A stretch of 5,788 nucleotides of DNA, from contig DEPD01000036.1 in assembly GCA_002358575.1 (NCBI GenBank), forward strand, positions 1 through 5,788, written 5' to 3'. Positions 1 through 5,788 of this stretch are shown here, piece by piece. This stretch comes from Lachnospiraceae bacterium UBA3401. Lineage in GTDB: Bacteria > Bacillota > Clostridia > Lachnospirales > Lachnospiraceae. The notes beneath the pieces are model-generated. The model worked only from the letters and a program-made list of their open reading frames with translations, was not told the DNA's origin and did not search any database. Numbering within the stretch: the first letter of the stretch is position 1; each line of letters starts with the position of its first letter. The translations under genes and the position numbers were made by a program.

Positions 1-80
1 TGTTCTTGCTTCTTATAGTATTATAATATGCATAAAAAATAAAATAGGTTTTCTGAAGCATAGAAAAATGATATATATGC
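1..80. other. AT-rich flank with no assignable feature
   Basis: This stretch lies beyond the terminator of the minus-strand operon. It is very AT-rich and holds no convincing reading frame, RNA gene or ribosome binding site. TATAAT occurs at 22-27 on the plus strand, but no acceptable -35 lies at the right distance inside the window, so I do not call a promoter. Confidence 0.5.
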
Positions 81-129
81 ACAAAAAAACATCTCTCTAA
101 AATTTTTATTTAGAAAGATGTCTTTTTGT
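81..129 (-). terminator. Rho-independent terminator of the transporter operon
   Basis: The arms 81-101 and 109-129 pair over 21 positions with two mismatches around a 7-nt loop. In the minus-strand RNA the mismatch in the central stem becomes a U-G wobble, giving an essentially continuous 13-bp core (ACATCTTTCTAAA with its partner). A run of seven U residues follows (88-82). The hairpin begins 4 bases after the permease stop codon, the expected place for the end of the operon. On the plus strand it also has a short U-run (TCTTTTTG), so weak bidirectional activity is possible. Confidence 0.88.
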
Positions 130-133
130 TATT

Positions 134-2680
134 TCAATCAATTGTGCGTAAGCGCTCCATAATGCTCTGCCGCTCCAGATTCTTGAAACACAAATATGGA
201 ATCACAAGTGCAATCACAATTAGTACCGGCGTGCAGCAAACGAGTGGAAGCAGGGTAAAATGGAAAGTAGAATATCCATCGGCTGCAGTCACCATCACAC
301 GCAAAATGACACCGACTGTCAACACACTCAAAATATAGGCGGCAAACAGAGTTATTCCCGCATAATATAGCCCCTCAAAAGTCAGCATTTGCCGCAATTG
401 ACGTTTGGTCATGCCAACACTCTGAATCATAGCAAATTCTCGTCTTCGCGCAATAATTGCTGTCACCATACTGTTTATAAAATTCAATACACCAACAAGT
501 GCAATAATAACACTAATTGCATACCCCATCACAGCCGAAGCGCGCGTCTGCGTCTCATATTGTTCTATCATTGTCTGTCGGGATACCACGTTCATTGCAA
601 TTGCATCCTCCTGCTGATATTCCAAGAGCAGTTTCCGCGCAGCCTCCATTGCTTCATCTGTGACATTAAAATAGAATTTCCGCAGATTGCTATCCTGCCA
701 CAACTCCGTAAAAACATCTGCTGGCAATACAAGCGGAAGGTCAAAAACTAACGAGTCCCGCCCTGACACCATCGGGTTCAACGGTTTTAAAACTGCCATC
801 ACTTCAAATTTACGACCTGCAAGAGAAATCTTCTCACTTACAGATTGTGCCGGAATCACACCACCTGGCATGACAGAAGGACCGATAACCAGACAATACT
901 GTCCTGTTGCAAACAGCTCTGCATCAAAGTCACCGTCAAGAAGATAGCTATTGCTGGCTGCTGCATCCAGAATCAGCCCATCTGCTCCATATATGGTATA
1001 CATGCACTCCTCACCGCTCACTGCCGCGTCAAATCCTGCTTTCCATTCTGGAAAAGAAGGGTCATGAGATGCAAAATCCGCCAGCCGTTCTTCGTTGTAA
1101 AAATCCGTCAAATTACGCTTTGTCTGCTCGCTCAATAGTAGCGGCTCCTGCCTGGAATAAAGCCGTCCTGTCGCCTCAACTGCACTGGATTCTCCCAGTC
1201 CCATAATCTCTGCAAGCATTGTGTCACTGATGGTTTTGCTTGCTGGGTCATAAAAACTGGAAACATTGTTTGTCGCATCGTCAATCTCATAATCTGCCAC
1301 TGTCAAATCCATCAGATATTTTTCCACATCAAAACTGACATTCTTTGCATAGAAATAGCTCATCAGCACAAGCCCCAGCGTCAGAGAACAGATAACTAAA
1401 ACCGTCCGCCTCCGACTGCGCCATAAATTTGTCCACGCCATACTTTGCAGAGAAGCACCATTTTTTGACTTCTTTTTCTTTTTATGATAAGCAATATCAC
1501 TGTCTGTGTAGCGCAACGCTTCAATAGGTGAAACTTTTCCAGCCAATCGCGCAGGCAGCATGCAGGAAATCAACACTGTAATATAAGAGAACAACGCAGA
1601 ACCGACAAAAATCACAGGGTTTGCGGAGACAAGCACCTTCATCTCCTTCATGGGAATCAATACTGGAACCAATAGAACTCCAAGCAGATATCCCACCACA
1701 AGTCCTATCGGAATACCAATCATACTAAGCCGGTTCCCCTGCCCATAAATCAGTTTTTTCAACTGCTTTTTGGTGGTTCCGAGTGTCTTTAATTTTCCAT
1801 AAAACTGAATATCCGCGGCGACTGAAATCTGAAAAATATTATAGATAATCAAGTACCCTGCCAGAAACACTAGCATCATACCGCCATACATTGGTAAATT
1901 TTCCGCAAAGATACTGCTTTGTACCTCTGGCGTATACGCAAGATTTGTTTCAAATGACAGTTCCATTAAACCGCTTTCGCGAAGAACTTTCTGTATCTTT
2001 GCGTCGATATTTTTCGTGTCCGAAAACGTAATGCCCATCATGCGCAATCCCAACACCTGTTCTTCTGACGACGCAGGCGCATTTTCACAAGCTTCCAGCG
2101 CAAACTGCTCACTTACCCATGCCATGCTCGCATAATAGGAAAGATTGCCTTCCCACCAACCACATAAGGTAAAGGTATCAGAACCATTTTCCTGTTCAAG
2201 TGTGACAGACTGTCCCAACTCCAACGAAATCCCCAGTCGCTCAAGCGTCAATGTATCCAGTGCAATCTCGTTCTTTTGCTGTGGCATTTTACCCGTTGTA
2301 GGATACGCAAAACCATCTTTTGCGTACTGATCACTGCCGTAGCGAATTTCTACTTGACGCCCTGCAAGGCATTGGTTCTGGGCAACACCCAACACAATTG
2401 ACTTGCCAAAATGTACAATGTCTGGATGTTTAGAGAGCTGTGTAATTTGCTCATCTGTAATCTGTTTCGTACTTGTGTGCGCTTTTGTGCCAGACTGACG
2501 CAGATACATCTCTGTCATATTTCTCTCCATACTCTGCGCTAGTGTAAACAAAGTCGTAAACATCATTGTTGTCAACACAATTGCAAGTACCGCCACCAGA
2601 TTACGCCCCTTGTTTTGCCGAAAACTGCGCTGTGACAAAATACGAATCACATTCGTCTGATTTTTCCTATCACGTCTCAT
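134..2680 (-). CDS. ABC transporter permease with two FtsX/MacB-type modules
   Basis: This is an integral membrane permease of 848 residues, the membrane partner of the ATPase encoded just upstream. Hydrophobic segments lie near residues 28-50, 266-288, 318-343, 355-378, 426-445, 717-740, 770-795 and 809-832. That gives 8 helices in two 4-helix FtsX-like halves, each with a large extracytoplasmic domain after its first helix (about 51-265 and 446-716). The halves end in similar motifs, SPIEALR near 384-390 and SIMERLR near 839-845. Each has a basic coupling segment before its third helix (GTTKKQLKKL and GMTKRQLRQML). A polylysine linker (about 400-406) joins the halves. I chose the ATG at 2680 because it overlaps the ATPase stop as ATGA, follows purine-rich AGGAAGG/AGGGCGG, and begins the basic segment before helix 1. 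An in-frame ATG at 2737 would add 19 unlikely residues inside the ATPase gene. Known relatives (MacB, BceB and SalY types) export peptides or confer peptide resistance; the substrate here cannot be read from sequence. The frame is intact. Confidence 0.93.
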   Translation of the reverse strand: MRRDRKNQTNVIRILSQRSFRQNKGRNLVAVLAIVLTTMMFTTLFTLAQSMERNMTEMYLRQSGTKAHTSTKQITDEQITQLSKHPDIVHFGKSIVLGVAQNQCLAGRQVEIRYGSDQYAKDGFAYPTTGKMPQQKNEIALDTLTLERLGISLELGQSVTLEQENGSDTFTLCGWWEGNLSYYASMAWVSEQFALEACENAPASSEEQVLGLRMMGITFSDTKNIDAKIQKVLRESGLMELSFETNLAYTPEVQSSIFAENLPMYGGMMLVFLAGYLIIYNIFQISVAADIQFYGKLKTLGTTKKQLKKLIYGQGNRLSMIGIPIGLVVGYLLGVLLVPVLIPMKEMKVLVSANPVIFVGSALFSYITVLISCMLPARLAGKVSPIEALRYTDSDIAYHKKKKKSKNGASLQSMAWTNLWRSRRRTVLVICSLTLGLVLMSYFYAKNVSFDVEKYLMDLTVADYEIDDATNNVSSFYDPASKTISDTMLAEIMGLGESSAVEATGRLYSRQEPLLLSEQTKRNLTDFYNEERLADFASHDPSFPEWKAGFDAAVSGEECMYTIYGADGLILDAAASNSYLLDGDFDAELFATGQYCLVIGPSVMPGGVIPAQSVSEKISLAGRKFEVMAVLKPLNPMVSGRDSLVFDLPLVLPADVFTELWQDSNLRKFYFNVTDEAMEAARKLLLEYQQEDAIAMNVVSRQTMIEQYETQTRASAVMGYAISVIIALVGVLNFINSMVTAIIARRREFAMIQSVGMTKRQLRQMLTFEGLYYAGITLFAAYILSVLTVGVILRVMVTAADGYSTFHFTLLPLVCCTPVLIVIALVIPYLCFKNLERQSIMERLRTID

Positions 2681-3366
2681 ACATCCGCCCTGCCTTCCTG
2701 AGCACTTGCAACTTTCCCGTCCTCGATTCGTATACAACGGTCCGCTTGCTTTGCAATTTCAGGGTTGTGTGTTATCATAACAATCGTCTGATGAAATTTT
2801 TGACTTGTAATTCGCAACAACTCGATAACCTCATTACTCGTCTTGCTATCTAAATTCCCAGTCGGTTCGTCAGCAAGAATAATCGCTGGTTTGCTCGCCA
2901 GCGCGCGGGCAATTGAGACGCGCTGTTGCTGTCCTCCAGAAAGTGTGTTTGGCATATTGTTAAGCTTCTTTTCCAGCCCCAGAGGTTCCACAACCTCTTA
3001 TATAAAGCGCTCATCTGGCTTCTTGTTATCCAACTGAATTGGCATAATAATATTCTCATAAACATTTAGAATCGGCACCAAGTTATAATTCTGGAAAACA
3101 AAACCAATACGCTGCCTGCGAAATACCGTTAAATCCTCGTCTGAAAGCTTGCCCAGCTCAAACTTATCGACTCGCACGCTGCCCGAAGTCGGTCGATCCA
3201 AACCGCCTAGCATATTGAGCAGCGTCGATTTTCCGCTGCCAGAAGTTCCGATAATTGCGACAAACTCTCCTTGCTCCACAGAAATATTTACGTCATCTAA
3301 TGCGTTGACAATATTCGGTCCGCTGCCATATTGCTTTGTCAAATGTGTCGTGCTTAAAATACTCAT
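2677..3366 (-). pseudogene. ABC transporter ATP-binding protein interrupted by an in-frame TAA
   Basis: This is the nucleotide-binding subunit that would power the adjacent permease at the inner face of the membrane. The frame spans 229 codons, normal for the MacB/LolD/BceA class. All ATPase motifs are present: aromatic A-loop Tyr13, Walker A GTSGSGKST (40-48), Q-loop FQNYNL (Gln92), signature LSGGQQQR (142-149), Walker B AIILADEP (161-168), D-loop GNLD (170-173) and H-loop His200. Codon 123 is TAA (2998-3000), so the product stops after PDERFI. The same frame resumes with EVVEPLGLE, so a single substitution explains the break. The 122-residue product keeps Walker A and the Q-loop but lacks the signature, Walker B and H-loop, so it should not hydrolyse ATP. 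A GTG at 2991 could restart translation, but its upstream AAGAGG lies only about 2 nt away. The gene ends in ATGA overlap with the permease, so the stop could also reduce coupled permease translation. A sequencing error is the main alternative. Confidence 0.9.
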
Positions 3367-3373
3367 TTTGCTT

Positions 3374-3380
3374 CCTCCTT
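3374..3380 (-). promoter_or_regulatory. Canonical ribosome binding site of the ATPase gene
   Basis: AAGGAGG on the minus strand, with 7 nt to the ATG at 3366. This fixes the start of the ATPase and shows that initiation signals are intact although the gene carries an internal stop. Confidence 0.85.
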
Positions 3381-3398
3381 ACCTTCTTGGAGTCTAAT

Positions 3399-3445
3399 AC
3401 AAAACCCCTATAATGAACTTGTTAAGCTCATTATAGGGGTTTTGT
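3399..3445. repeat. Perfect 18-bp inverted repeat; likely hairpin or terminator between kinase and transporter genes
   Basis: The arms 3399-3416 (ACAAAACCCCTATAATGA) and 3428-3445 are exact reverse complements. Inside the 11-nt spacer, CTT and AAG can add three more pairs beyond an A/C mismatch, leaving a GTT tip. In minus-strand RNA the hairpin has an A-rich 5' flank, a CCCC/GGGG clamp and then UUUUGU, the layout of an intrinsic terminator after the kinase gene. The flanks are symmetric, so it could work in both directions. Each arm contains TATAAT, and the minus-strand copy sits in a possible promoter for the ATPase gene. A regulator-binding palindrome or mRNA-stabilising leader are alternatives. 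The structure is certain; its role is inferred. Confidence 0.75.
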
Positions 3446-3457
3446 GGATAGGCACAA
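3430..3457 (-). promoter_or_regulatory. Candidate promoter for the ATPase-permease operon
   Basis: A perfect -10 TATAAT (3435-3430) is preceded at 16 bp by TTGTGC (3457-3452), which matches the first three bases of the TTGACA consensus. A weak -35 with a strong -10 suits an activated promoter. Transcription would begin near 3423, in the loop of the inverted repeat, leaving a leader of about 57 nt. Such transcripts would lack the hairpin's first arm. The match is partial, and a poorer pair, TTTACC-N17-TACATT, lies further upstream. Confidence 0.4.
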
Positions 3458-3467
3458 TGCAAAATGT

Positions 3468-3496
3468 AAAAACTAATATCTACAAGGTAAAACCTA
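3468..3496 (-). promoter_or_regulatory. Weak candidate LytTR-type direct repeat
   Basis: On the minus strand TAGGTTTTA (3496-3488) and TTAGTTTTT (3476-3468) form an imperfect direct repeat with 20-nt periodicity. The second copy ends about 10 bp before the proposed -35 of the transporter promoter. LytTR regulators usually bind two imperfect 9-bp repeats about two helical turns apart, upstream of such promoters. Both copies contain the GTT core but match the rest of known consensuses poorly, and this region is AT-rich, so chance is a real possibility. Confidence 0.2.
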
Positions 3497-3527
3497 AATA
3501 TTTTTCATCATTAATTTTCGGTGCACT

Positions 3528-3590
3528 TCATGGCATCGGAATCACTATCTTAAGCGTAAACTTCCCTTGCTCCTCCCTGACACTGCACTA
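3528..3590 (-). pseudogene. Orphaned in-frame 3' end of the histidine kinase gene
   Basis: After the TAG at 3588-3590 the kinase frame stays open for 19 codons, reading CSVREEQGKFTLKIVIPMP, and then ends at TGA (3528-3530). The pattern, a turn followed by FTLKIVIP, is the usual last strand of GHKL/HATPase_c kinase domains, where F-x-L-x-I-x-x-P follows the Y-x-G motif. Restoring the TAG to a sense codon would give a kinase of 440 residues, a normal length. This stretch was therefore almost certainly part of the ancestral gene. Confidence 0.85.
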
Positions 3591-4850
3591 TCCTGCATAT
3601 TTCTGAACGGCATTTCTTATATTGGAAATTCCAAAACCATGCGCAAATGTATCCTCTTTTGTTGTCTTATTTTTCCTTGCGTTGTCTGACAAAATCTGTC
3701 TCTGCCCATCACCCACCTGTGTAGTATTGTTCTCTATCAAAATCACCAACATATCTCGCACGCGGTCCGCTTTTACAGTAATCAATCGCTCCTGTACTGA
3801 CAGCTTCTCGCTTGCCTCAATCGCGTTATCAAGCGCATTTCCAAAGATAGTGCTGATATCCAGCGGCTCGATAAAAGCACCGTCCGCAAAAGAAATTACG
3901 GCGGCAAAATCAATCTGCCGCTCTTGCGCTATCCGTGCCTTGTCACGAATAATGATATCAAGATATTCATTTCCTGTCTGGTAATAATTTTCATACTCCT
4001 GAATCTGGCTTTGTAAGTCCTGAATAGAACTTTGTACCTCTTGCTCGTTTCCTACCTGCGCCTGCAATACCAACAAATGATTCTTTAAATCATGATAGAC
4101 ACTGCGCACCCGTTCCTCGTCGCTAATTCTATCTCTGTAATACGCCTGCTTCATCTCAAGTTCCTGCGCATAATATGCTATCTGCACAGAATTGCAAATA
4201 TAGGCAGCAAGATAAATACATCCAAAACTAGACACAATAGACGCTGCGCAAATCGGATAGACAATTAATATATTTTCTGGCATAAAAAGAAGAATTGTCG
4301 CAATCGCCACAAAGGGCGCGAGCATCAGGACATCCACAATCATCCACATCTTCACTGTCAGGCTTGATGTAATCTGACGCAGATACTTCCGCAGAAACCA
4401 CCACGCTACAATCCAAAACAACAGCCTTGCCAGCAGGGAAAGCATGTGAATACCTGTGCTTGCCAGATACTGCTCATAGGTCCATCCATCGTCCATTGGA
4501 CTGACTGGCGCCTTTGTTAATGTAAAGAAAATTTTTTTGCCGGTTTCTTCCATTAGATAATTGACCGCAATCATCACTGGACAAAAGACCAACACAGCAG
4601 TCACCTTTTCAATCATGTGTCCTGCATGAAAGACAAAAATATAGAGAAAAAATCCTGCCATTGTCCCAATCAAACCATATGGGTCATTTGAATATATCAC
4701 AACTGTTGAGAGAACAGCAATCGCACAGATCCCTATCACCCGCAAAAGCCAATTTTTCCGCATTGGAAGAAAATTGCAAATCATACACAGAAAAACAAAC
4801 ACATATCCATAAGCCAATATATCACTACAAATCTCCATAAATTGTATCAC
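3588..4850 (-). CDS. GHKL-family sensor histidine kinase (LytTR partner), C-terminus cut short by TAG
   Basis: This is a membrane sensor kinase that would autophosphorylate and pass phosphate to the LytTR regulator encoded just upstream. The product has 420 residues. The first half has about 6-7 hydrophobic helices (near 10-30, 36-54, 57-75, 80-98, 133-153, 168-190, 195-222), typical of AgrC/VirS-like receptors. A helical dimerisation region follows with the H-box VYHDLKNHL, phosphoacceptor His253. The ATPase domain has the N-box IFGNALDNAIEA (Asn338, Asn342), then IENNTT (372-377) and the G-box HGFGISNI (404-411). The GTG start at 4850 is supported by GGGGAG at 7 nt spacing and by the GTGA overlap with the regulator stop; the ATG 12 nt further in is poorly placed. 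Translation stops at TAG after VQKYAG, where family members continue with a final beta-strand. The missing strand is encoded in frame downstream (see 3528-3590). The truncation may destabilise the ATP-binding fold. The ligand is unknown, and no autoinducer peptide gene is visible nearby. Confidence 0.88.
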   Translation of the reverse strand: MIQFMEICSDILAYGYVFVFLCMICNFLPMRKNWLLRVIGICAIAVLSTVVIYSNDPYGLIGTMAGFFLYIFVFHAGHMIEKVTAVLVFCPVMIAVNYLMEETGKKIFFTLTKAPVSPMDDGWTYEQYLASTGIHMLSLLARLLFWIVAWWFLRKYLRQITSSLTVKMWMIVDVLMLAPFVAIATILLFMPENILIVYPICAASIVSSFGCIYLAAYICNSVQIAYYAQELEMKQAYYRDRISDEERVRSVYHDLKNHLLVLQAQVGNEQEVQSSIQDLQSQIQEYENYYQTGNEYLDIIIRDKARIAQERQIDFAAVISFADGAFIEPLDISTIFGNALDNAIEASEKLSVQERLITVKADRVRDMLVILIENNTTQVGDGQRQILSDNARKNKTTKEDTFAHGFGISNIRNAVQKYAG

Positions 4851-5557
4851 AGCAAATCTCCCCAGTACTCCGCAAGCTGTTCCATAAACTGTTTGCGCTT
4901 TGGCTGGCTGATTGGAAGGATCTCTCCTGTAATCAGTGTAAGCTCTAACTTATTGACACCCTTCACAAAGAATAAATTTACAATATAACTGGTGTGACAG
5001 CGCACAAATCCATGTGCCACCAATTCTTGTTCCATTTCTTTCATACTCTTATAACAAATAATATTCTCCTGATCCGTATGCAAAAGCAAATTGCGGTTAA
5101 ACGTTTCCACATATCGCAGCGTATGCAAAAATATCTTATACTTTCCAGAATCATTCGCAACCACTATTGCAGGGCTATCATTTTTTTGGTTGCGCTTGCA
5201 CCACTGATCCATTTCCGCTTTTAGGCGAACATAACGAATTGGCTTAATAATATAATTTGCCGCCTGATATTTATAGCCTTCCAATGCACATTGTGTCAGC
5301 GTTGTCAAAAAGATAATGCCTACTTTTTCATCTATCTGCCGAATCCGCTCCGCAGTGCGCAGTCCATTTATCAACTTCATCTGAATGTCAAGAAAAATCA
5401 GGTCAATCGTTGTGTCATAGCTTTCTATCAGCTCCATGCCGTCGTAAAAAGCAGATACTTTGATTTCTCCACCTGTCTCAATGGCGTATTGATTCAATAA
5501 ACCTGTCAGATATGTGACAAAATCCTTCTCATCATCACAGATTGCTATATGTAACAT
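4847..5557 (-). CDS. LytTR-family response regulator transcription factor
   Basis: This is a cytoplasmic DNA-binding regulator of 236 residues, expected to be phosphorylated by the kinase encoded downstream. The receiver domain (about 1-115) has the acidic pair DDE near residues 8-10, phosphoacceptor Asp57 in LIFLDIQM, the Thr-rich strand FLTTLTQ (about 83-89) and Lys105 in IIKPI. The LytTR DNA-binding domain covers about 130-232, with HTSYIVNL and the late motif LPISQPKRKQF typical of AgrA/VirR/LytR proteins. The usual Pro after DIQM is Lys (DIQMKLING), a tolerated variation. I start at the ATG at 5557 because GGAGAG lies 7 nt upstream and the protein then opens with MLHIAICDDE as relatives do. 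The ATG at 5572 has no ribosome binding site. The stop overlaps the kinase start as GTGA. The frame is intact. Likely targets are its own operon or the adjacent transporter, which is an inference from gene order. Confidence 0.93.
   Translation of the reverse strand: MLHIAICDDEKDFVTYLTGLLNQYAIETGGEIKVSAFYDGMELIESYDTTIDLIFLDIQMKLINGLRTAERIRQIDEKVGIIFLTTLTQCALEGYKYQAANYIIKPIRYVRLKAEMDQWCKRNQKNDSPAIVVANDSGKYKIFLHTLRYVETFNRNLLLHTDQENIICYKSMKEMEQELVAHGFVRCHTSYIVNLFFVKGVNKLELTLITGEILPISQPKRKQFMEQLAEYWGDLL
4858..4863 (-). promoter_or_regulatory. Ribosome binding site that decides the GTG start of the kinase
   Basis: GGGGAG on the minus strand ends 7 nt before the GTG at 4850-4848. It lies inside the last codons of the response regulator gene, so the two genes are translationally coupled. 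The next in-frame ATG (4838) would be 19 nt from this site, too far. Confidence 0.75.
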
Positions 5558-5564
5558 GTTATTG

Positions 5565-5570
5565 CTCTCC
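5565..5570 (-). promoter_or_regulatory. Ribosome binding site that sets the regulator start
   Basis: GGAGAG on the minus strand lies 7 nt upstream of the ATG at 5557-5555. It favours this start over the in-frame ATG at 5572, whose first codons contain the site itself. Confidence 0.75.
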
Positions 5571-5593
5571 ATCTATCAAAGTAAAATCAAATC

Positions 5594-5621
5594 TTTATAA
5601 GGGAGAAATAAGTTCTGTCAT
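5594..5621 (-). promoter_or_regulatory. Sigma-A-type promoter of the two-component operon
   Basis: ATGACA (5621-5616) matches the -35 consensus at 5 of 6 positions. TATAAA (5599-5594) matches the -10 at 5 of 6, with a 16-bp spacer. Transcription would start near 5587, giving a leader of about 30 nt to the regulator ATG. The -10 overlaps the stop codon of the small upstream reading frame, so the two-component genes appear to have their own promoter. Confidence 0.6.
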
Positions 5622-5764
5622 AAACAGTATCATTTCCTGTCCATTTCCCCACACCTGTTCCAAAAAATCAAACGCGTTTTCCAACTGCCGTTGCACTTCC
5701 TCCACATGGCTTTGATGTCTCTTTACCTGCGTGTCAAATCGTTTCTTTATCAGTGGTTATCCAT
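5595..5764 (-). pseudogene. Small unrecognised reading frame, apparently frameshifted at its 5' end
   Basis: An ATG at 5764-5762 follows GGGAGG with 5 nt spacing, a good start signal, but its frame ends after four codons (MDNH, TGA). In the neighbouring frame, from 5756, 53 sense codons run to TAA at 5597-5595. They read as a well-formed, charged helical protein beginning PLIKKRFDTQVKRHQ, with VEEVQRQLENAFDFLEQVW in the middle and MILFMTEL near the end. Adding one C to the CC at 5756-5755 would join start and body as MDNPLIKKRF. I do not recognise the function. The style resembles helical hypothetical proteins of Lachnospiraceae, but I cannot verify that. It may be a short intact-length gene with a 1-nt deletion, or the remnant of a longer gene whose rest is lost. 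Confidence 0.5.
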
Positions 5765-5788
5765 CTTTTCCTCCCTATATTGTCAAGT

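Noticed and set aside
126..1206. Plus-strand open frames opposite the permease gene
   Set aside because: They are antisense shadows of an intact, well-recognised gene. They lack good ribosome binding sites, and their proteins show no domain-like features.
134..2737. Permease start at the upstream ATG at 2737
   Set aside because: It would overlap the ATPase gene by 61 bases and add 19 residues without family character. The ATG at 2680 gives the usual ATGA overlap and an N-terminus typical of FtsX permeases.
2850..3065. Alternative minus-strand frame spanning the ATPase break (71 codons), considered as evidence for a frameshift
   Set aside because: Its translation contains no ATPase motifs. 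The true frame is unchanged across the TAA, so the break is a substitution, not a frameshift.
3409..3414. Plus-strand promoter using the other TATAAT of the inverted repeat
   Set aside because: A TTGGAG lies 16 bp upstream, but no plus-strand gene follows. The TATAAT is explained by the symmetry of the repeat.
3417..3427. AgrA-like box in or beside the hairpin loop (CAAGTTCAT on the minus strand)
   Set aside because: One half-site fits most of the consensus, but no second copy lies at the required 21-22 nt spacing on either side.
3588..3590. Programmed TAG readthrough or pyrrolysine insertion in the kinase
   Set aside because: The bases after TAG do not form a known readthrough context, no special stem-loop is evident directly downstream, and the residue falls in a turn with no catalytic role. 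A simple nonsense change is more economical.
5766..5788. TTGACA at the right edge as a -35 of a promoter for the small frame
   Set aside because: At 16-18 bp spacing the downstream hexamers match TATAAT at no more than two positions, so there is no acceptable -10.

Overview
The window carries one minus-strand gene cluster. It looks like Clostridia, most likely Lachnospiraceae or a close relative. The reasons are moderate-to-low GC, strong AGGAGG-type ribosome binding sites, 4-bp start/stop overlaps, and a LytTR response regulator plus GHKL sensor kinase beside a MacB/FtsX-type ABC transporter. This taxonomy is an inference from gene style, because no phylogenetic marker is present.

In transcription order (right to left) the layout is as follows. 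(1) 5595-5764: a short reading frame of about 57 codons, apparently broken by a one-base frameshift just after its start. (2) A good sigma-A-like promoter (5594-5621) over its tail. (3) A LytTR response regulator (4847-5557). (4) A GHKL-type sensor histidine kinase (from 4850), overlapping the regulator by GTGA. (5) A 161-bp intergenic stretch with a perfect 18-bp inverted repeat, a perfect TATAAT in a plausible promoter, and a weak 20-nt-period direct repeat. (6) An ABC transporter ATPase (2677-3366). (7) An 848-residue ABC permease with two FtsX modules (134-2680), overlapping the ATPase by ATGA. (8) A strong intrinsic terminator (81-129). Positions 1-80 are AT-rich with nothing I can assign.

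The main observation is that the locus carries several small lesions. The ATPase is interrupted by an in-frame TAA (2998-3000) between its Q-loop and signature motif, and the frame continues perfectly on both sides. The kinase stops at TAG (3588-3590), yet the same frame runs on for 19 more sense codons. Those codons encode the expected last beta-strand of the GHKL ATPase fold and end at a TGA. The small upstream frame also needs a one-base correction. The four expected gene ends (regulator, restored kinase, ATPase, permease) are all TGA, while the two interrupting codons are TAA and TAG. Both could come from a single C-to-T change in a Gln codon.

If intact, the cluster would work as a sense-and-export or sense-and-resist module. 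The membrane kinase would detect an envelope signal, probably a peptide or antimicrobial. The LytTR regulator would then activate transcription, probably including the transporter, whose ATPase and FtsX-type permease would move or dislodge a substrate at the membrane. As sequenced, the transporter has no full-length ATPase and the kinase lacks its C-terminal strand. The locus is therefore either decaying, phase-variable at strain level, or affected by sequence errors. I see no wholly new system.
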